From the NCBI RefSeq assembly GCF_000499845.2, contig NC_023749.2, forward strand, positions 28,978,381-29,042,380: DNA of 64,000 nucleotides, written 5' to 3'. The position numbers and the translations under genes were made by a program. Under the pieces are notes generated by a model. The model worked only from the letters and a program-made list of their open reading frames with translations. It searched no databases and was not told the origin of the DNA. Origin of the DNA: Phaseolus vulgaris (lineage: Eukaryota > Streptophyta > Magnoliopsida > Fabales > Fabaceae). Positions 1 to 9,895 of this stretch are shown here, one piece after another. Position 1 is the stretch's first letter, and each line of letters begins with the position of its first letter.

Positions 1-291
1 AATGCTAAAACTGAAGCCTTCGACTTGTTGAAAACTGACTTCTCCAAACTGCAGGCTGAAAAGGACGAAGCTTTGGCTGGCAAAGAGAAAGAGATGGCCT
101 CCCAAGCCGAGCACTTTGAGAAGGCAGAGAAAGAGCTGGTTGATGACGCCGCGGGCGCTTTCGCCGAGGGGTTCGCAGAGGCCCTAGCCCAAGCAGCATG
201 TGCAAATCCAGGGATTGACACCTCCAGTTGCGGCCCGCTCAACCACATCGTCGAGGGAAAAATCGTTCCCTTAGTTATTCCTGAGGATTAG
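1..291 (+). CDS. 3' end of the antisense aORF gene of Tat-1
   Basis: The frame is open from base 1 to the TAG at 289-291. It encodes a Lys/Glu/Ala-rich, coiled-coil-like stretch followed by a C-terminus ending near '..GKIVPLVIPED'. The matching gene of Tat-2 ends in the same way, with a coiled coil and then 'DGKVVPAEG', so this is the C-terminal part of the same gene. It runs opposite to gag-pol. The N-terminal domain is outside the window, and no function can be read from this tail alone. Confidence 0.65.
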   Translation, partial: NAKTEAFDLLKTDFSKLQAEKDEALAGKEKEMASQAEHFEKAEKELVDDAAGAFAEGFAEALAQAACANPGIDTSSCGPLNHIVEGKIVPLVIPED

Positions 292-734
292 CCTCCCCTT
301 TAACTTTGTACCTTCATAATTACCTATCACTTTGTACTGCCATACTCAATATAATCAATCATTTCATCTTCATATCTTTACTTATGCTTTTCTTCTTTTA
401 CTGCTTGGTAAACATGCCTGCACTTTATCTTTGTGTCGACCATTGTCTCCACTTGCTGTTTCAAAGGTGTATCTTGTTACTTTACCTTAGACTTACTTCG
501 ATCTTGTTCTCTTACTTTGCGAACCATAGGCAGCACGTGCCTTTCTTTCTCGTCTTCTCAACCAAGGCGAGGTGTATACCTTTCTCCCCTTCTACTTTCT
601 AACTCGTGGGATTTTCTTAACCTTCGATCTTTGCTCAACGTTCGTGGCCCTGAGGCATCCGCTTCCGAAGGTGTTTCTGGCCTCTGCGTCGCTCAAAGGT
701 GAAGGAGGGCTTACCTTGGCCGAAGCCTACTTAC

Positions 735-1510
735 TCGTATTAGGTGCCCACGCTCAAGCAGAGACCTGCTGAACGCAAGGTCGTTTCGTCCTCAGCATGT
801 CTAGACACTTAGGACAAAGTTGTGCTTTAGTGCCCCTGCCCGAGGAGAGGCCTGCTGGAAGCAGCGCCGTATCATCCACGGGGTGTCTAAACACCAAGGC
901 AACTAGCCCTTATCTCTGCGCACTTGGTGCCCACGCCCGAGGAGAGGCCTGCCCGGAGGCAGCGCCGTTTCGTCCTCGGTGTGTCTAAAAACACCAAGGC
1001 GATCAGTGCGCTTGGTGCCTACGCCCGGGGAGAGGCATGCTGAAAGCAGTGCCGTATCGTCCCCGGTGTATCTAAACACCAAGACGACCAGGGATTTGGT
1101 GATTACGCTTAAGGAGAAAGTTTCCCGAAGGATGGCGCTTCTCCTACCTGGCGTGTATCTGCACCTGATCGCCTGGCTCTGCACTGCTCCGAACTACCTC
1201 ACTGCCTGATGCCCACACCCGAAGGAGGCGCCCCCCGCCACTTCCTTGCGAGGTGTCTAGACATCAAACACCGGGGCTAGCTGTTCTTACCTGGCCCGAA
1301 GGAATCTGTTAACCCCTGCCTCAGGGACTAGACACCCGGATTTTAACTACGTTGTACTTACCTCTTGCGCTCATCGTCCACGCCCATAGAGTGCGCTCTC
1401 GCCGCTCCCTTTAGGGTGTCTAAACGTCCGAGGCAGCTCGCGCTCTTGGTGTCCACGCCCAGAGGAGATATCCGCGTCCCTCCTGCTAAGGTGTCTAAAC
1501 ACCATGGTGA
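735..1510. repeat. Degenerate tandem repeats in the pol/aORF spacer of Tat-1
   Basis: Units of about 85-95 bp share 'TTGGTGCCCACGCCCGAGGAG' -like and 'GTGTCTAAACACCAAGG' -like blocks. Clear units start near 742, 826, 923 and 1011, and more diverged ones continue to about 1510. They lie between the convergent 3' ends of aORF and pol. The stretch 292-734 shows no gene. Tandem repeats in this zone are known for Tat/Ogre-type elements; the unit here differs from those of Tat-2 and Tat-3. Confidence 0.75.
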
Positions 1511-1604
1511 CGGGTTCGTTTCTTAATGAACCACACCTTTTCTTTTTAACGTTTCCTTACATTACAAGAAAAGAAAATTCAAGAAAATGTATACTTAAAC
1601 TGAT

Positions 1605-1665
1605 TTTTTACTTGGGTGACCTCATTAAAATACCCCCGAAAGGGAAAAATAGTGTCCCCTTTTAA
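1605..1665 (-). terminator. Conserved post-pol module, decayed copy
   Basis: Just beyond the pol stop, the minus strand has a short hairpin-like C/G tract and then a T run and 'AATGAGGTCACCCAAGTAAAA'-like sequence. The same module follows pol in Tat-2 (22978-23035) and Tat-3 (51025-51085), where it ends in AATAAA. In this copy the AATAAA is mutated. A role as the gag-pol 3'-end signal is inferred. Confidence 0.4.
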
Positions 1666-1685
1666 CTGTGTACTACATAAAGTCT

Positions 1686-2149
1686 TTAACTAAAGTAAAA
1701 CTTCAAGTTCGTCGCGTTCCAAGTGCGCGGGATGGGGCCTCCCTCCAGAGTTTCAAGCCTATACGACCCATTCCCCTTAGCCTCGGTCACTCTAAAGGGC
1801 CCGATCCATTTGGGAGACAGCTTGTTCTCTAGCTCATATGGATGAGCCTTGCGCATGACGAGGTCCGCTACCTGGAACTGACGAAGCCTCACCTTGGAGC
1901 TGTATTGGTGCTCCACCCTTCTCTTCACTGCCTCAGCCTTTATTCTCGCCTCCTCCCTGGCCTCGTCCAACAGGTCCAAAGTCACCCTCCTCTCCTCGTT
2001 GGACTCCTCCGCCACAAAGTTCTGGAAACGTGGTGAGCTCTCATGAATCTCCATCGGGATCATCGCATCCGATCCGTACACAAGGCTAAACGGCGTCTCC
2101 ATGGTGGAGGTCTGGGGCGTGGTGTGATAAGCTCACACTATCCTTGGTA
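1686..2149 (-). pseudogene. Integrase C-terminal part of Tat-1 (after the solo LTR)
   Basis: The minus-strand reading from the insertion point gives the end of integrase. It has a basic, charged helix rich in EERRV and EAR, then the GPF-type chromatin-tether region ('LSPKWIGPFRVTEA'), and a C-terminus 'WNATNLKFYFS'. The same end is seen in Tat-2 and Tat-3. The 5' side is cut off by the solo LTR at 2155-3301, so this part cannot be translated with the catalytic core. Confidence 0.85.
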
Positions 2150-2154
2150 CTTCC

Positions 2155-3301
2155 TGTTAGAATTGATGGCTTTAAACTAGAGGGGGGTGAATTGTGTAAA
2201 GAAGATTTTCGCAAACTTTTAAAACAAGAATGAATTTATCTCAGGAAACCATTGATAAGAAATTCAGTTTACCAAAAAACATAAAGCAAAGCACAACACT
2301 GGAAAAACAATCGGTTGTTTTACCGAAACAATCGGTTGTTTATACCAATTATCAAATACAAAACTGAATTTAAAGAGATAGGGATAGAGAGATTTCGCAC
2401 AGATGTTTATACTGGTTCACTCCAAACCCAGAGCTACATCCAGTCTTCTCAGAAACCCTGAGGAAATCCACTTAAGCAATCACAACTTGGTCACTTACAC
2501 AACAACCAAGAGAATGACCTTGAACACCTCAAGACACACACTCTTCTTGGCAAACACACCAACACCAAGATTGTTGGTCTTGATCCCCTCAAGAACACAC
2601 AACCAATCTCAGCAAACACAGAAACGAAAACTTGTTTCACAGAGAGTAAAAGGATTAAACTTGTTACAGAAGATAATATGAAATCAATACAAGCAGAATC
2701 CTATTCCACAACTTTGATCAATCACAAACTTTCAGCAATCTCAGCTCTTTGAAAAACTCAAAAACTCTTAACAAAAACTTGTCAAAAATTTTAATTGTCA
2801 AATCTGTTTTTCTGAATTTATTCAAAGATGTAGTTTGTTATCAAATCTTAACAAAATCTTACATTGCATTAAAAGATTGGTCAAAGCATTTAATGACTGG
2901 AGTGTAAGCAGTTAAATCATTTAAAGCTCAGTCAAAGATAAAACATTTTTTCTGTTATGGTCTCAAAACAAACAATCGGTTGTTTCTTCGAATCAATCAG
3001 TTGTTTTGGTTCTTAACAGTACAACCATTTTAAAAACAGTTTTCAATCTTTTTCTCAAAACATCTAAGTACAAACAATCGGTTGTTTCGACAAAACAATC
3101 GGTTGTTTTAACTTAGTTTGAAAACATTTTACTTTCACAAAGATTGAGATGCTTATGCTTTACGATCAAGGGGTGGATTACAATACTCAAACTACCCCAG
3201 AACTATACTAAACCAGCACAGCAACACCAAGCACAGCAAAGGCTTAATCATCCTTCAAAGGGTTTGGATTCTTCAAAGCTTGAACGCCACTTGTTTCAAC
3301 A
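2155..3301 (-). mobile_element. Solo LTR of the GGTTGTTT family in Tat-1 integrase (TSD cttcc)
   Basis: The element runs TGTTAGAATT...GTTTCAACA (1147 bp) and is flanked by perfect 5-bp copies of cttcc (2150-2154 and 3302-3306). The interrupted integrase frame continues on both sides, and Tat-2 gives the empty-site sequence. There is no internal coding region, so this is a solo LTR. It holds three pairs of a 16-bp near-palindrome, AAACAATCGGTTGTTT, at 2305/2326, 2970/2991 and 3072/3093. A second copy is at 52642-53779. Sense orientation is judged minus from the 'CAATTCACCCC' 3'-end pattern on that strand. Confidence 0.92.
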
Positions 3302-4235
3302 CTTCCTCCGCCCAGACTCCTTTGGCTTTCTCAAGCCTCCTCTTTAATCCTCTCAACAAGATTCTATTCGCGGACTCCACCTGTCCGTTCGTCTGGGGGT
3401 GTTTGACTGATGCGAACACCTGTTTGATGCCTACCTCTGCACACAATTCCCCAGTTGCTGGCTTGCAAACTGAGTACCATTATTCGAGACCAGACGCCTC
3501 GGTACACCGAAGCGACACACAATGTTTTTCCAAACAAAGTGTTGTACCTTATGTGTAGTGATCTGTGCCACCGGTTCTGCTTCTATCCACTTTGTGAAGT
3601 ACTCGATGCCTACTATCAAGTACTTCATCTGCCTTATCCCCAATGGGAAAGGCCTCAGAATGTCAATTCCCCAAGTGTGGAAAGGCCATGGGCTGTAAAT
3701 TGACCTCAGTTCTTCTTGCGGCGCCTTGTGCTAATCGGCGTGTTGTTGGCACCGCTTGCACCGCTGGGCGTACCCTATGCAATCTTGCCTTACGGTTGGC
3801 CAATAGAAGCTTGCACGTACCACCTTGGATGCTAACGATCTCCCCCCCCACGTGGCTTCCACAAATTCCTTCGTGGAGTTCAGCCATTATCCTTGTGCAC
3901 TCATCTCCACTTACACACGTCAAGATTGGGTGTGTGAACCCATGCCTGAATAACGTCCCGTCCACCAGGGTATACCTTGCGGAATTTCTTTTCACCTTCT
4001 TGCCCTCTTTTGGCTCCACCGGGAGGATCCCATCTGCAAGGTAGCGTCTGTAGGGGGTCATCCAGGTGTCTCCTTCTTCCAGGGCGCACACTTGCATGAG
4101 GTCCCCTTCTGTGGGCGAGGCCGGGTAGACACTTATGCTAGGGACTCTCGCCGTCTCCTGAGTGAAAGACCGATGACTCTCCGACTTTCCCTTGGATGCA
4201 CTGATCTGGAGAACATCCACTTTGTTATCTGCCAC
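3302..4235 (-). pseudogene. Integrase N-terminal and catalytic part of Tat-1
   Basis: The reading holds the linker into integrase ('GDTWMTPYRRYLADGILP'), an HHCC-type region ('LHEGICGSHVGG'), the core start 'MKYLIVGIEYFTKWIEAEPV' and the second Asp block. That block reads 'LVSNNGTQFAS', where Tat-2 has 'LVSDNGTQFAS', so the catalytic Asp is replaced by Asn. Frameshifts occur in the HHCC region (3660-3840) and near 3431, and the frame is then broken by the solo LTR. The integrase is inactive. Confidence 0.85.
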
Positions 4236-4277
4236 AAACTTTCGCGACGCCTTGAGGGTCTCTTGGATGACCGTCCT

Positions 4278-4830
4278 CTACCTTCCCCCCTTGCCTGAGT
4301 TGGCCAGCTTGGCGAGCAGGTCAGCACGGGAATTTTGCTCTCTCGGGACGTGCACCAACTCAAACGCCGCGAACGCTCCCTTCAGCACTTGGACGTACCT
4401 CAAATACGCAGCCATCTGCGGGTCATTTGCTTGATATTCCCCGGTCACATGCCCCGTGACCAGCAGCGAGTCACTCTTCGCCAAGAGGCTTCGCGCGCCC
4501 ATCTCTTTGGCTAAAAGCATTCCTACGATCAGGGCTTCATACTCTGTCTGGTTGTTGCTTGCCTTGAAGGTGAACCGCAGGGCTTGCTCAATCAACACCC
4601 CGTTGGGCCCCTCCAAGACTATCCTGGCGCCACTTCCCTACTGATTCGAGGATCCATCTACTGATAGCAACCACTGGGAATCAAACTCTACTTCCAGTAG
4701 GGCGCCTCCCGGTGATAGCTCTGCGACGAAGTCTGCATAGATCTGTCCTTTGATGGATCCCCTGGGCTCGTATACTAAACTCTGACAGCTCCACCGCCCA
4801 GCGAACCATCCTTCCAGCAACATCTGGCTT
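4278..4830 (-). pseudogene. Second (archaeal-like) RNase H of Tat-1
   Basis: The domain shows 'SVDGSSNQ' (first catalytic Asp), 'NQTEYEALI' (Glu), 'KSDSLLV' (Asp) and 'NSRADLLAKL' (last Asp). It follows a degenerate first RNase H. A dual RNase H is an established trait of Tat elements. A stop falls right after SSNQ (4638-4640), where Tat-2 continues, and the upstream connection is frameshifted, so the domain is not joined to RT. Confidence 0.8.
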
Positions 4831-6374
4831 CTGTAACACCTTCTGGATGGGGAGATCTGTCATCACCACCACCGTGAAACTATGGAAATAGTGGCGGAGC
4901 CTCCTGGCAGAGAATACCACTGCCAGGGCCACTTTCTCCAAAGATTGATACCTCGTCTCCGGGCCCTGCAAAGCCTTGCTCACAAAGTATATAGGCCTTT
5001 GCACCTGATCCTTCTCTTGAACCAGCACAGAGCTGATGGCCCACTCCATCACTGCGAAATACAAATGGAGGGGCACGCTTGCCCGTGGCTTGCATAACAC
5101 AGGAGGCGTCGCCAGGTATTCCTTCAGCTTGAGGAAAGCTGTCTCACACTCCTTTGTCCACACGAAGCGACTGTTCCTCTTCATGCACTGGAAATATGGG
5201 TGGCCCTTATCTCCACCAGCAGATACGAAGCTTGATAAGGCCGTCATGCGCCCCGTCAGCACTTCTTTTACTAAGGTTGGGCTCCTCATGGCGATGATTG
5301 TTGCCACTTATCGGGGTTCGCCTCTATTCCCCGCTCAGTGAGCATGAATCCCAGGAACTTACCTGCCTCAACCCTAAAGACGCATTTCTCCGGGTTCAGC
5401 TTGAGGCGGTACTTGGCTATGGTGGCAAACAACTCTTCCAGATCAGTCGTGTGTCGCTCCCTCTCATGTGAGGTCACCACCATGTCATCAACATAGGCCT
5501 GCACATTCCTACCTAACATGGTCGCAAGGACCTTATCCATCAGCCTTTGGTAGGTGGCCCCTGCGTTTTTCAGCCCAAATGGCATCACCTTATAGCAGTA
5601 ACAGCATGTCTCGGTCATGAATGTCGTTTTGCTCTCGTCACGCGGATGCATCTTGATCTGATTGTACCCTGAAAAAGCATCCAAGAAACTCAGCATTTTG
5701 CACCCCAAAGCACTATCTACCAATGCGTCGATGTTGGGTAAAGGATACGAGTCCTTAGGGCACGCCTTCTTCCCATTCGCCTTCTTCACCAGGACCACAT
5801 TGGCCAGCCACTCAGGGTACTGGATCTCCCTGATGTGTCTGGCGTTCAACAACTTCCTCCTCTCCTCCTACACGACGAGGCGCCTCTCCTCATTAAACTT
5901 TCTTCTTCTTTGCCATATCGAACGAACCTTGGGGTCCATGGTGAGATGATGGCATATGAAATCCGGGTCGATGCCAGGCATATCTAAGGCGAACCATGCG
6001 AAGGAGTCTAGGTGGCGCGAGATGACAGTCGCCACCTGGTCCTGCTCCTCTTAGCTTAGGAGTCGCCCCAAGCGAAAGGTTCTGCCACCTATCTGTCTCT
6101 CGACAACATTCTCAACCAGCTCCGGTCGTCTCTCCCGGGCGTCCTCCGCACGGGCCACGCCACCTCCGGCGTCTCCTCCTGCCACGCCATCTACCGGTGC
6201 CTCCTTCACAGGCTCTGCCCCAGCGGTCGTGCCCTCCATGGGTTCTGCCTCGTTAGGCGTTCTTCCCACATGTACGTATTCCTCGAGCGACGCCTCCGAG
6301 GGTTCTACATCCATGGGCGTCTCCTCTTGGCCCGGGCGTTCCATCACTGTGAAGACGCCCCTCTTTGTTTTCAA
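4831..6374 (-). pseudogene. Protease-RT linker, RT and degenerate RNase H of Tat-1
   Basis: RT motifs include 'YPEWLANVVLVKKANGK', 'FLDAFSGYNQIKMHP', 'MPFGLKNAGATYQRLM' and the active site 'YVDDMVV' (near 5480-5500). At about 5766-5769 the reading jumps from 'KKANGK' straight to 'KACPKDSYPLP'. Tat-2 and Tat-3 both have 11 more residues there, so this is a clean 33-bp in-frame loss of RT motif 2. Stops at about 6051, 5870 and 5286 and a shift near 5300 break the frame. The acidic linker 6051-6374 is in frame with gag. Confidence 0.88.
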
Positions 6375-6392
6375 ACTATTCTCATAGCATTT

Positions 6393-8213
6393 TCAGGCCT
6401 CCTCCTGATCTGACTTGATCACGATCACCCGACCACTAAGATCCGACAACTTCAGCTTCATGTTGCGCATGGAGGCCACTACCCTTAGCCTATTCAGCGC
6501 AGGCCTCCCCAACAAGATGTTGTAGGCTGAATTGGCGTTTACCACCAAGTACCTGATGCTCTCGGTGCGAGATGTGGTGCCATCCGTCAATGTCGTTCTC
6601 AGCTCCAGGTACCCCCGCACCTCGACCTGATCCCAAGCGAAACCATATAGGCACCCTGTATACGACCTCAGCAGATCAGGGGACAACTGCAGCTTATTGA
6701 ATGTGGATAGGAACATCACATCCGCGGTGCTCCCTTGGTCCACAAGCACTTTGTGCACTTTCCTACCCGCAGTCACAACTGAAATCACTACGGGGTCGTT
6801 GTCGTGAGGGACGACATCGTGAAGGTCGGCCCTCGTGAAGGCGAGGTCAACGTCCAACGGGTCGTCCACCACCACTTGCTTAGCCACTAACATCACAGAG
6901 TGTGCATACCTCTTACGCTGTGACGCTGTGCACCCCCCACCCGAGAATCCACCAGAGATGGTGTGGATCTCCCCGTGGATGGGCATCTCATGAGCCTGAT
7001 TCTCTTCAGGTACCGCTAGGGCCGCAGCCGTAGAGGACCCGGCCAGATAATCCTTCAGAAACCCACTTTTCACCAGCTCATCCAACTGATGGCCCAGTGC
7101 CAAGCAGTTGTTGATGTGATGACCGAAGGCTTGGTGGAACTCACACCATGCGTCCTTGTGAGGTCCCAACACTTTATCAGTCTTCACTGGGGCCCTAAGC
7201 CTGTTTGCAATGTTAGGCACAACGATTAAGTCCTTCAGTTCCACCATGAAATTATGCCTCACCGGCTTGTTTCCCTCTGCGCGCCCCCTCACCTGGGGCT
7301 TCCTCGCCTCGTAAGGGCGCTTCCTGTCCTGACCCCTCTTCCCAGTCGTGGCCTCGTTCACCCTGGTGGGCTGGGCACCTGACTGTGCTCTTGGGCGTGC
7401 TGGTGCAACACTCGTACGCTTCTCACACACCTCGCCCTCGGTTGCGATGTGCTCCACCGCGCGACGCCTGATATCTGCAAAGGTTCGGGGGCGGCTTCTA
7501 ATGATTGATTCGCAGAATGGCCCAAGGCACATCCCTTTTCTGAACGCATAAACAATCATCGGTTCCTCTGTGTTGCCAACATTCACCACCTGTGCCCCGA
7601 ACTGGTTGATATACTCTTTCAGCGTCTCTCCTTGATACTGATTCACATCAAACAGATCGTACGACACCGGTAGAGGGGCTCGGTTCGCTATGTACTGCTC
7701 TCGGAACAGCTGTGCGAAGGAGGTTATGTGGCCATCTGGAAGGCTGATAAACCAATCCATTGCCATCCCTGTTAACGTGCTCATGAAGAGCTTGCATCTC
7801 ACGGCGTCAGAGCTGCCTACTAACATCATCTGCGTGTGGAACGCAGTGAGGTGTGCCTCGGGGTCTTCCATCCCCGTGAACGTCACCTTCGGACCTACAA
7901 ACGTGTGAGGAATTACCGCCTCCATGATCGACTGCGAGAACGCCATGGCAAACTCCCTAGGTGGCGTGAAAAACTCGCGGTCTTCTGCTTCGCGACTTCC
8001 CGGGTGATTGCGCAACCCGCGGCGCAACTCCTCATTCGCGCGACATAACTCTTCATTTCTCGCCTGCCACACGGCTAGATCCACCTGTATGCGCTCTTGC
8101 TCAGCCTTTGATGCCACCATCGCCTCTTGTAGGCTTTGAATCATCTCCATGACCTGCTGCGTCGTCATGTCGTCACTCTCAGCACGCGTCGAACTCTGCC
8201 TTGTTGTCCTCAT
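6393..8213 (-). CDS. Gag-protease of Tat-1 (606 codons)
   Basis: The start ATGAGG (8213) matches the gag starts of Tat-2 and Tat-3. The order is an N-terminal coiled coil (residues about 15-75), a retrotransposon gag capsid domain (about 95-250; 'CKLFMSTLTGMAMDWFISLP'), a basic region, and a C-F-H-x-GH-x-C zinc-like motif ('CEFHQAFGHHINNC') in place of a usual CCHC knuckle. The aspartic protease follows, with the active site written 'VLVDQGSTADVMF'. The frame ends at TGA 6390-6392, and the next codons still read as family protein, so this stop is probably a mutation. The product would be Gag plus protease only. Confidence 0.85.
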   Translation of the reverse strand: MRTTRQSSTRAESDDMTTQQVMEMIQSLQEAMVASKAEQERIQVDLAVWQARNEELCRANEELRRGLRNHPGSREAEDREFFTPPREFAMAFSQSIMEAVIPHTFVGPKVTFTGMEDPEAHLTAFHTQMMLVGSSDAVRCKLFMSTLTGMAMDWFISLPDGHITSFAQLFREQYIANRAPLPVSYDLFDVNQYQGETLKEYINQFGAQVVNVGNTEEPMIVYAFRKGMCLGPFCESIIRSRPRTFADIRRRAVEHIATEGEVCEKRTSVAPARPRAQSGAQPTRVNEATTGKRGQDRKRPYEARKPQVRGRAEGNKPVRHNFMVELKDLIVVPNIANRLRAPVKTDKVLGPHKDAWCEFHQAFGHHINNCLALGHQLDELVKSGFLKDYLAGSSTAAALAVPEENQAHEMPIHGEIHTISGGFSGGGCTASQRKRYAHSVMLVAKQVVVDDPLDVDLAFTRADLHDVVPHDNDPVVISVVTAGRKVHKVLVDQGSTADVMFLSTFNKLQLSPDLLRSYTGCLYGFAWDQVEVRGYLELRTTLTDGTTSRTESIRYLVVNANSAYNILLGRPALNRLRVVASMRNMKLKLSDLSGRVIVIKSDQEEA

Positions 8214-8555
8214 TCTTCGTGATTTCTTGGAGAACTCCGAACTGTAACTATGATTCTTGGAAAATCCTTTGATAAAAACTAGGAAACGAACGGTAGAAAC
8301 ATTGGAAAACTGGGAAACGAATGGTTAGAACTGAGCAAGACCGAAGTTAATCAGTAGAACTCGGCGAAACCACGAACAAACGGTGGAACTGAAGGAAACT
8401 TCAAAGACGAACGCTGGAAACTAAACGAAACAATCAGTGAAACTGCGTGAAACTTCAAGATGAACGGTGAATCTTGCAAGATTCTCGAAAAACCTCTGCA
8501 GAACTCGCTACTGAACCTCCAACGATCTACGGTGGGACAAATGTTTTAGAACGCA

Positions 8556-8572
8556 CCCCACGGTGGGCGCCA
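8556..8572 (-). other. Primer-binding site of Tat-1
   Basis: The minus strand reads TGGCGCCCACCGTGGGG two bases after the LTR. The same sequence, with the first base changed, follows the 5' LTR of Tat-2. The position fits the minus-strand primer site; the tRNA was not assigned. Confidence 0.75.
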
Positions 8573-8574
8573 AA

Positions 8575-9643
8575 TGTTCCTGCCGGTTGACCAGATCGTG
8601 TTTTGTGCGTAGCTAAACTCGCATATCAAGGACTCCTTCGTCTTTGTTCCAGATCACCACCCTTCGCCGCCGTGAGTACCTGAAACAGAGAGAACAAAGT
8701 GCGCCCTCGCGGCCGTTTGCACTCCGACGCTCAAGTCAGTAAGGCGGTAAACACCGTGCACCTCCGTATCGGAACATTGTGACTCAGGTGTTCTGAAGGT
8801 ACGTAACTGTTTTCTAACTAACTTCTCTCTGGTGCTCAAATCACTCGTGCGTACAAAGTGTAAGCTGGCAAATGATTCAAGCGTATGTAAAAATGTTCAA
8901 AAACGTACCTCATTAAGCTTTCAGAAAAGTTATATACCTTGGGTTTCAGTGCTACTGCCACGTGTCACTTATGACTTAAGTGCAACTCCACGTGGAAGGC
9001 CTTACGATGCTGTAACCCAACTTAGGGAAATCCTAGCGCGTATGTCTTCCCTCCTTGAAGTGTATCCGGCGCAGGGGATGACTACCTGGGTGCCAACTCA
9101 TGCTCTCCAGCCTCTAGCCACTCGCACTGGGTGTATCTCAGCCTTCCTCTCGCACCATGCACGTAGATTACCCTTGGACGTGCCCTCTCCCGGGTCGTGT
9201 CTGTCCCAGCGATTCTCCAAAGGTGGCACGGATTGCCACGTCCCTATACCTCATGCATGGGTACTTCATGAGTCAGGTCACTCCCTGCTGGTACTGGGAA
9301 TATGGCCTTCAAGTCACCTTTCTCTTCTCCTTATTACTGTTCTGAGGTACCGAGGCTTGAGGCCTCCACGCCCGTACCGTGGCCTCTTACTGTGTCGCCC
9401 CCTCCACGGTTTTCCCTACCCGTGGGTATCGGGGGGTGGCACCATCTGGGCCAAAGCGTGCTCTTAGGACAACGGGTCACGCCTTTAAAGTGGGCGACGC
9501 CTAAACCTGCCAACGCCCAAAGCTGGCGACGCCCAAAGCGGTCGACACCCAAAGCGGTCGACATATTGACTTTCCCTCTTGGAGCCCCTGGTGGGTCCTA
9601 CCACATGTTGACTTTGGTCAACGCCCGAGGACGGGTCGATACA
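8575..9643 (-). repeat. 5' LTR of Tat-1
   Basis: On the plus strand it runs TGTTCCTGCCGG...GGTCGATACA (1069 bp), with TG/CA ends and terminal bases like the other Tat LTRs here. A TATATAA-like box on the minus strand lies at about 8929-8936. A block near 8705-8730 ('GGCCGTTTGCACTCCGACGCTCAAGT') is shared with the LTRs of Tat-2, Tat-4 and the solo LTR at 47477. The 9649-9890 stretch beyond it is AT-rich and unassigned. Confidence 0.85.
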
Positions 9644-9895
9644 GAAAAATATGACAAAAAAAGGTGAAATGAGAAGGATGGTGGCTAAGTTTTCGAATAT
9701 CAAGATAAAAAAATCTAATTTTTAAAATTTTCATCTTTAAAATGTGTTTTCTTATTTTTAATTTATTTCTTTTTTTTCTCAACAAAAGTGAACACACAAT
9801 CTAGGTATCTCTTTTGTCTCTTTCTACTCTCTACAACAAAGATCTTTAGCGGTCTTAAAATTGTGTTGACCAAATCTTTAGTAGTCCTAAACTTG

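Larger units (their letters stand above)
1..9643 (-). mobile_element. Tat-1: decayed Tat-lineage Ty3/gypsy retrotransposon, left end outside window
   Basis: Minus-strand order is LTR (8575-9643), primer-binding site, gag-protease, RT, RNase H, integrase, tandem repeats and then the tail of an opposite-strand gene (1-291). The 3' LTR lies beyond the left edge, so the target duplication cannot be checked; the five bases after the LTR are gaaaa. Gag-protease is nearly open, but pol has stops, frameshifts, a 33-bp deletion in RT and a solo LTR insertion in integrase. A second, archaeal-like RNase H and an antisense gene between pol and the 3' LTR are known marks of the Tat lineage. Assignment to Tat is firm; the family name is not assigned. 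Confidence 0.9.

Noticed and set aside
2403..2681. Open frames in the solo LTR at 2155-3301, with a similar one in 52972-53299
   Set aside because: The frames are not conserved between the two copies beyond DNA similarity, and the region is LTR sequence.
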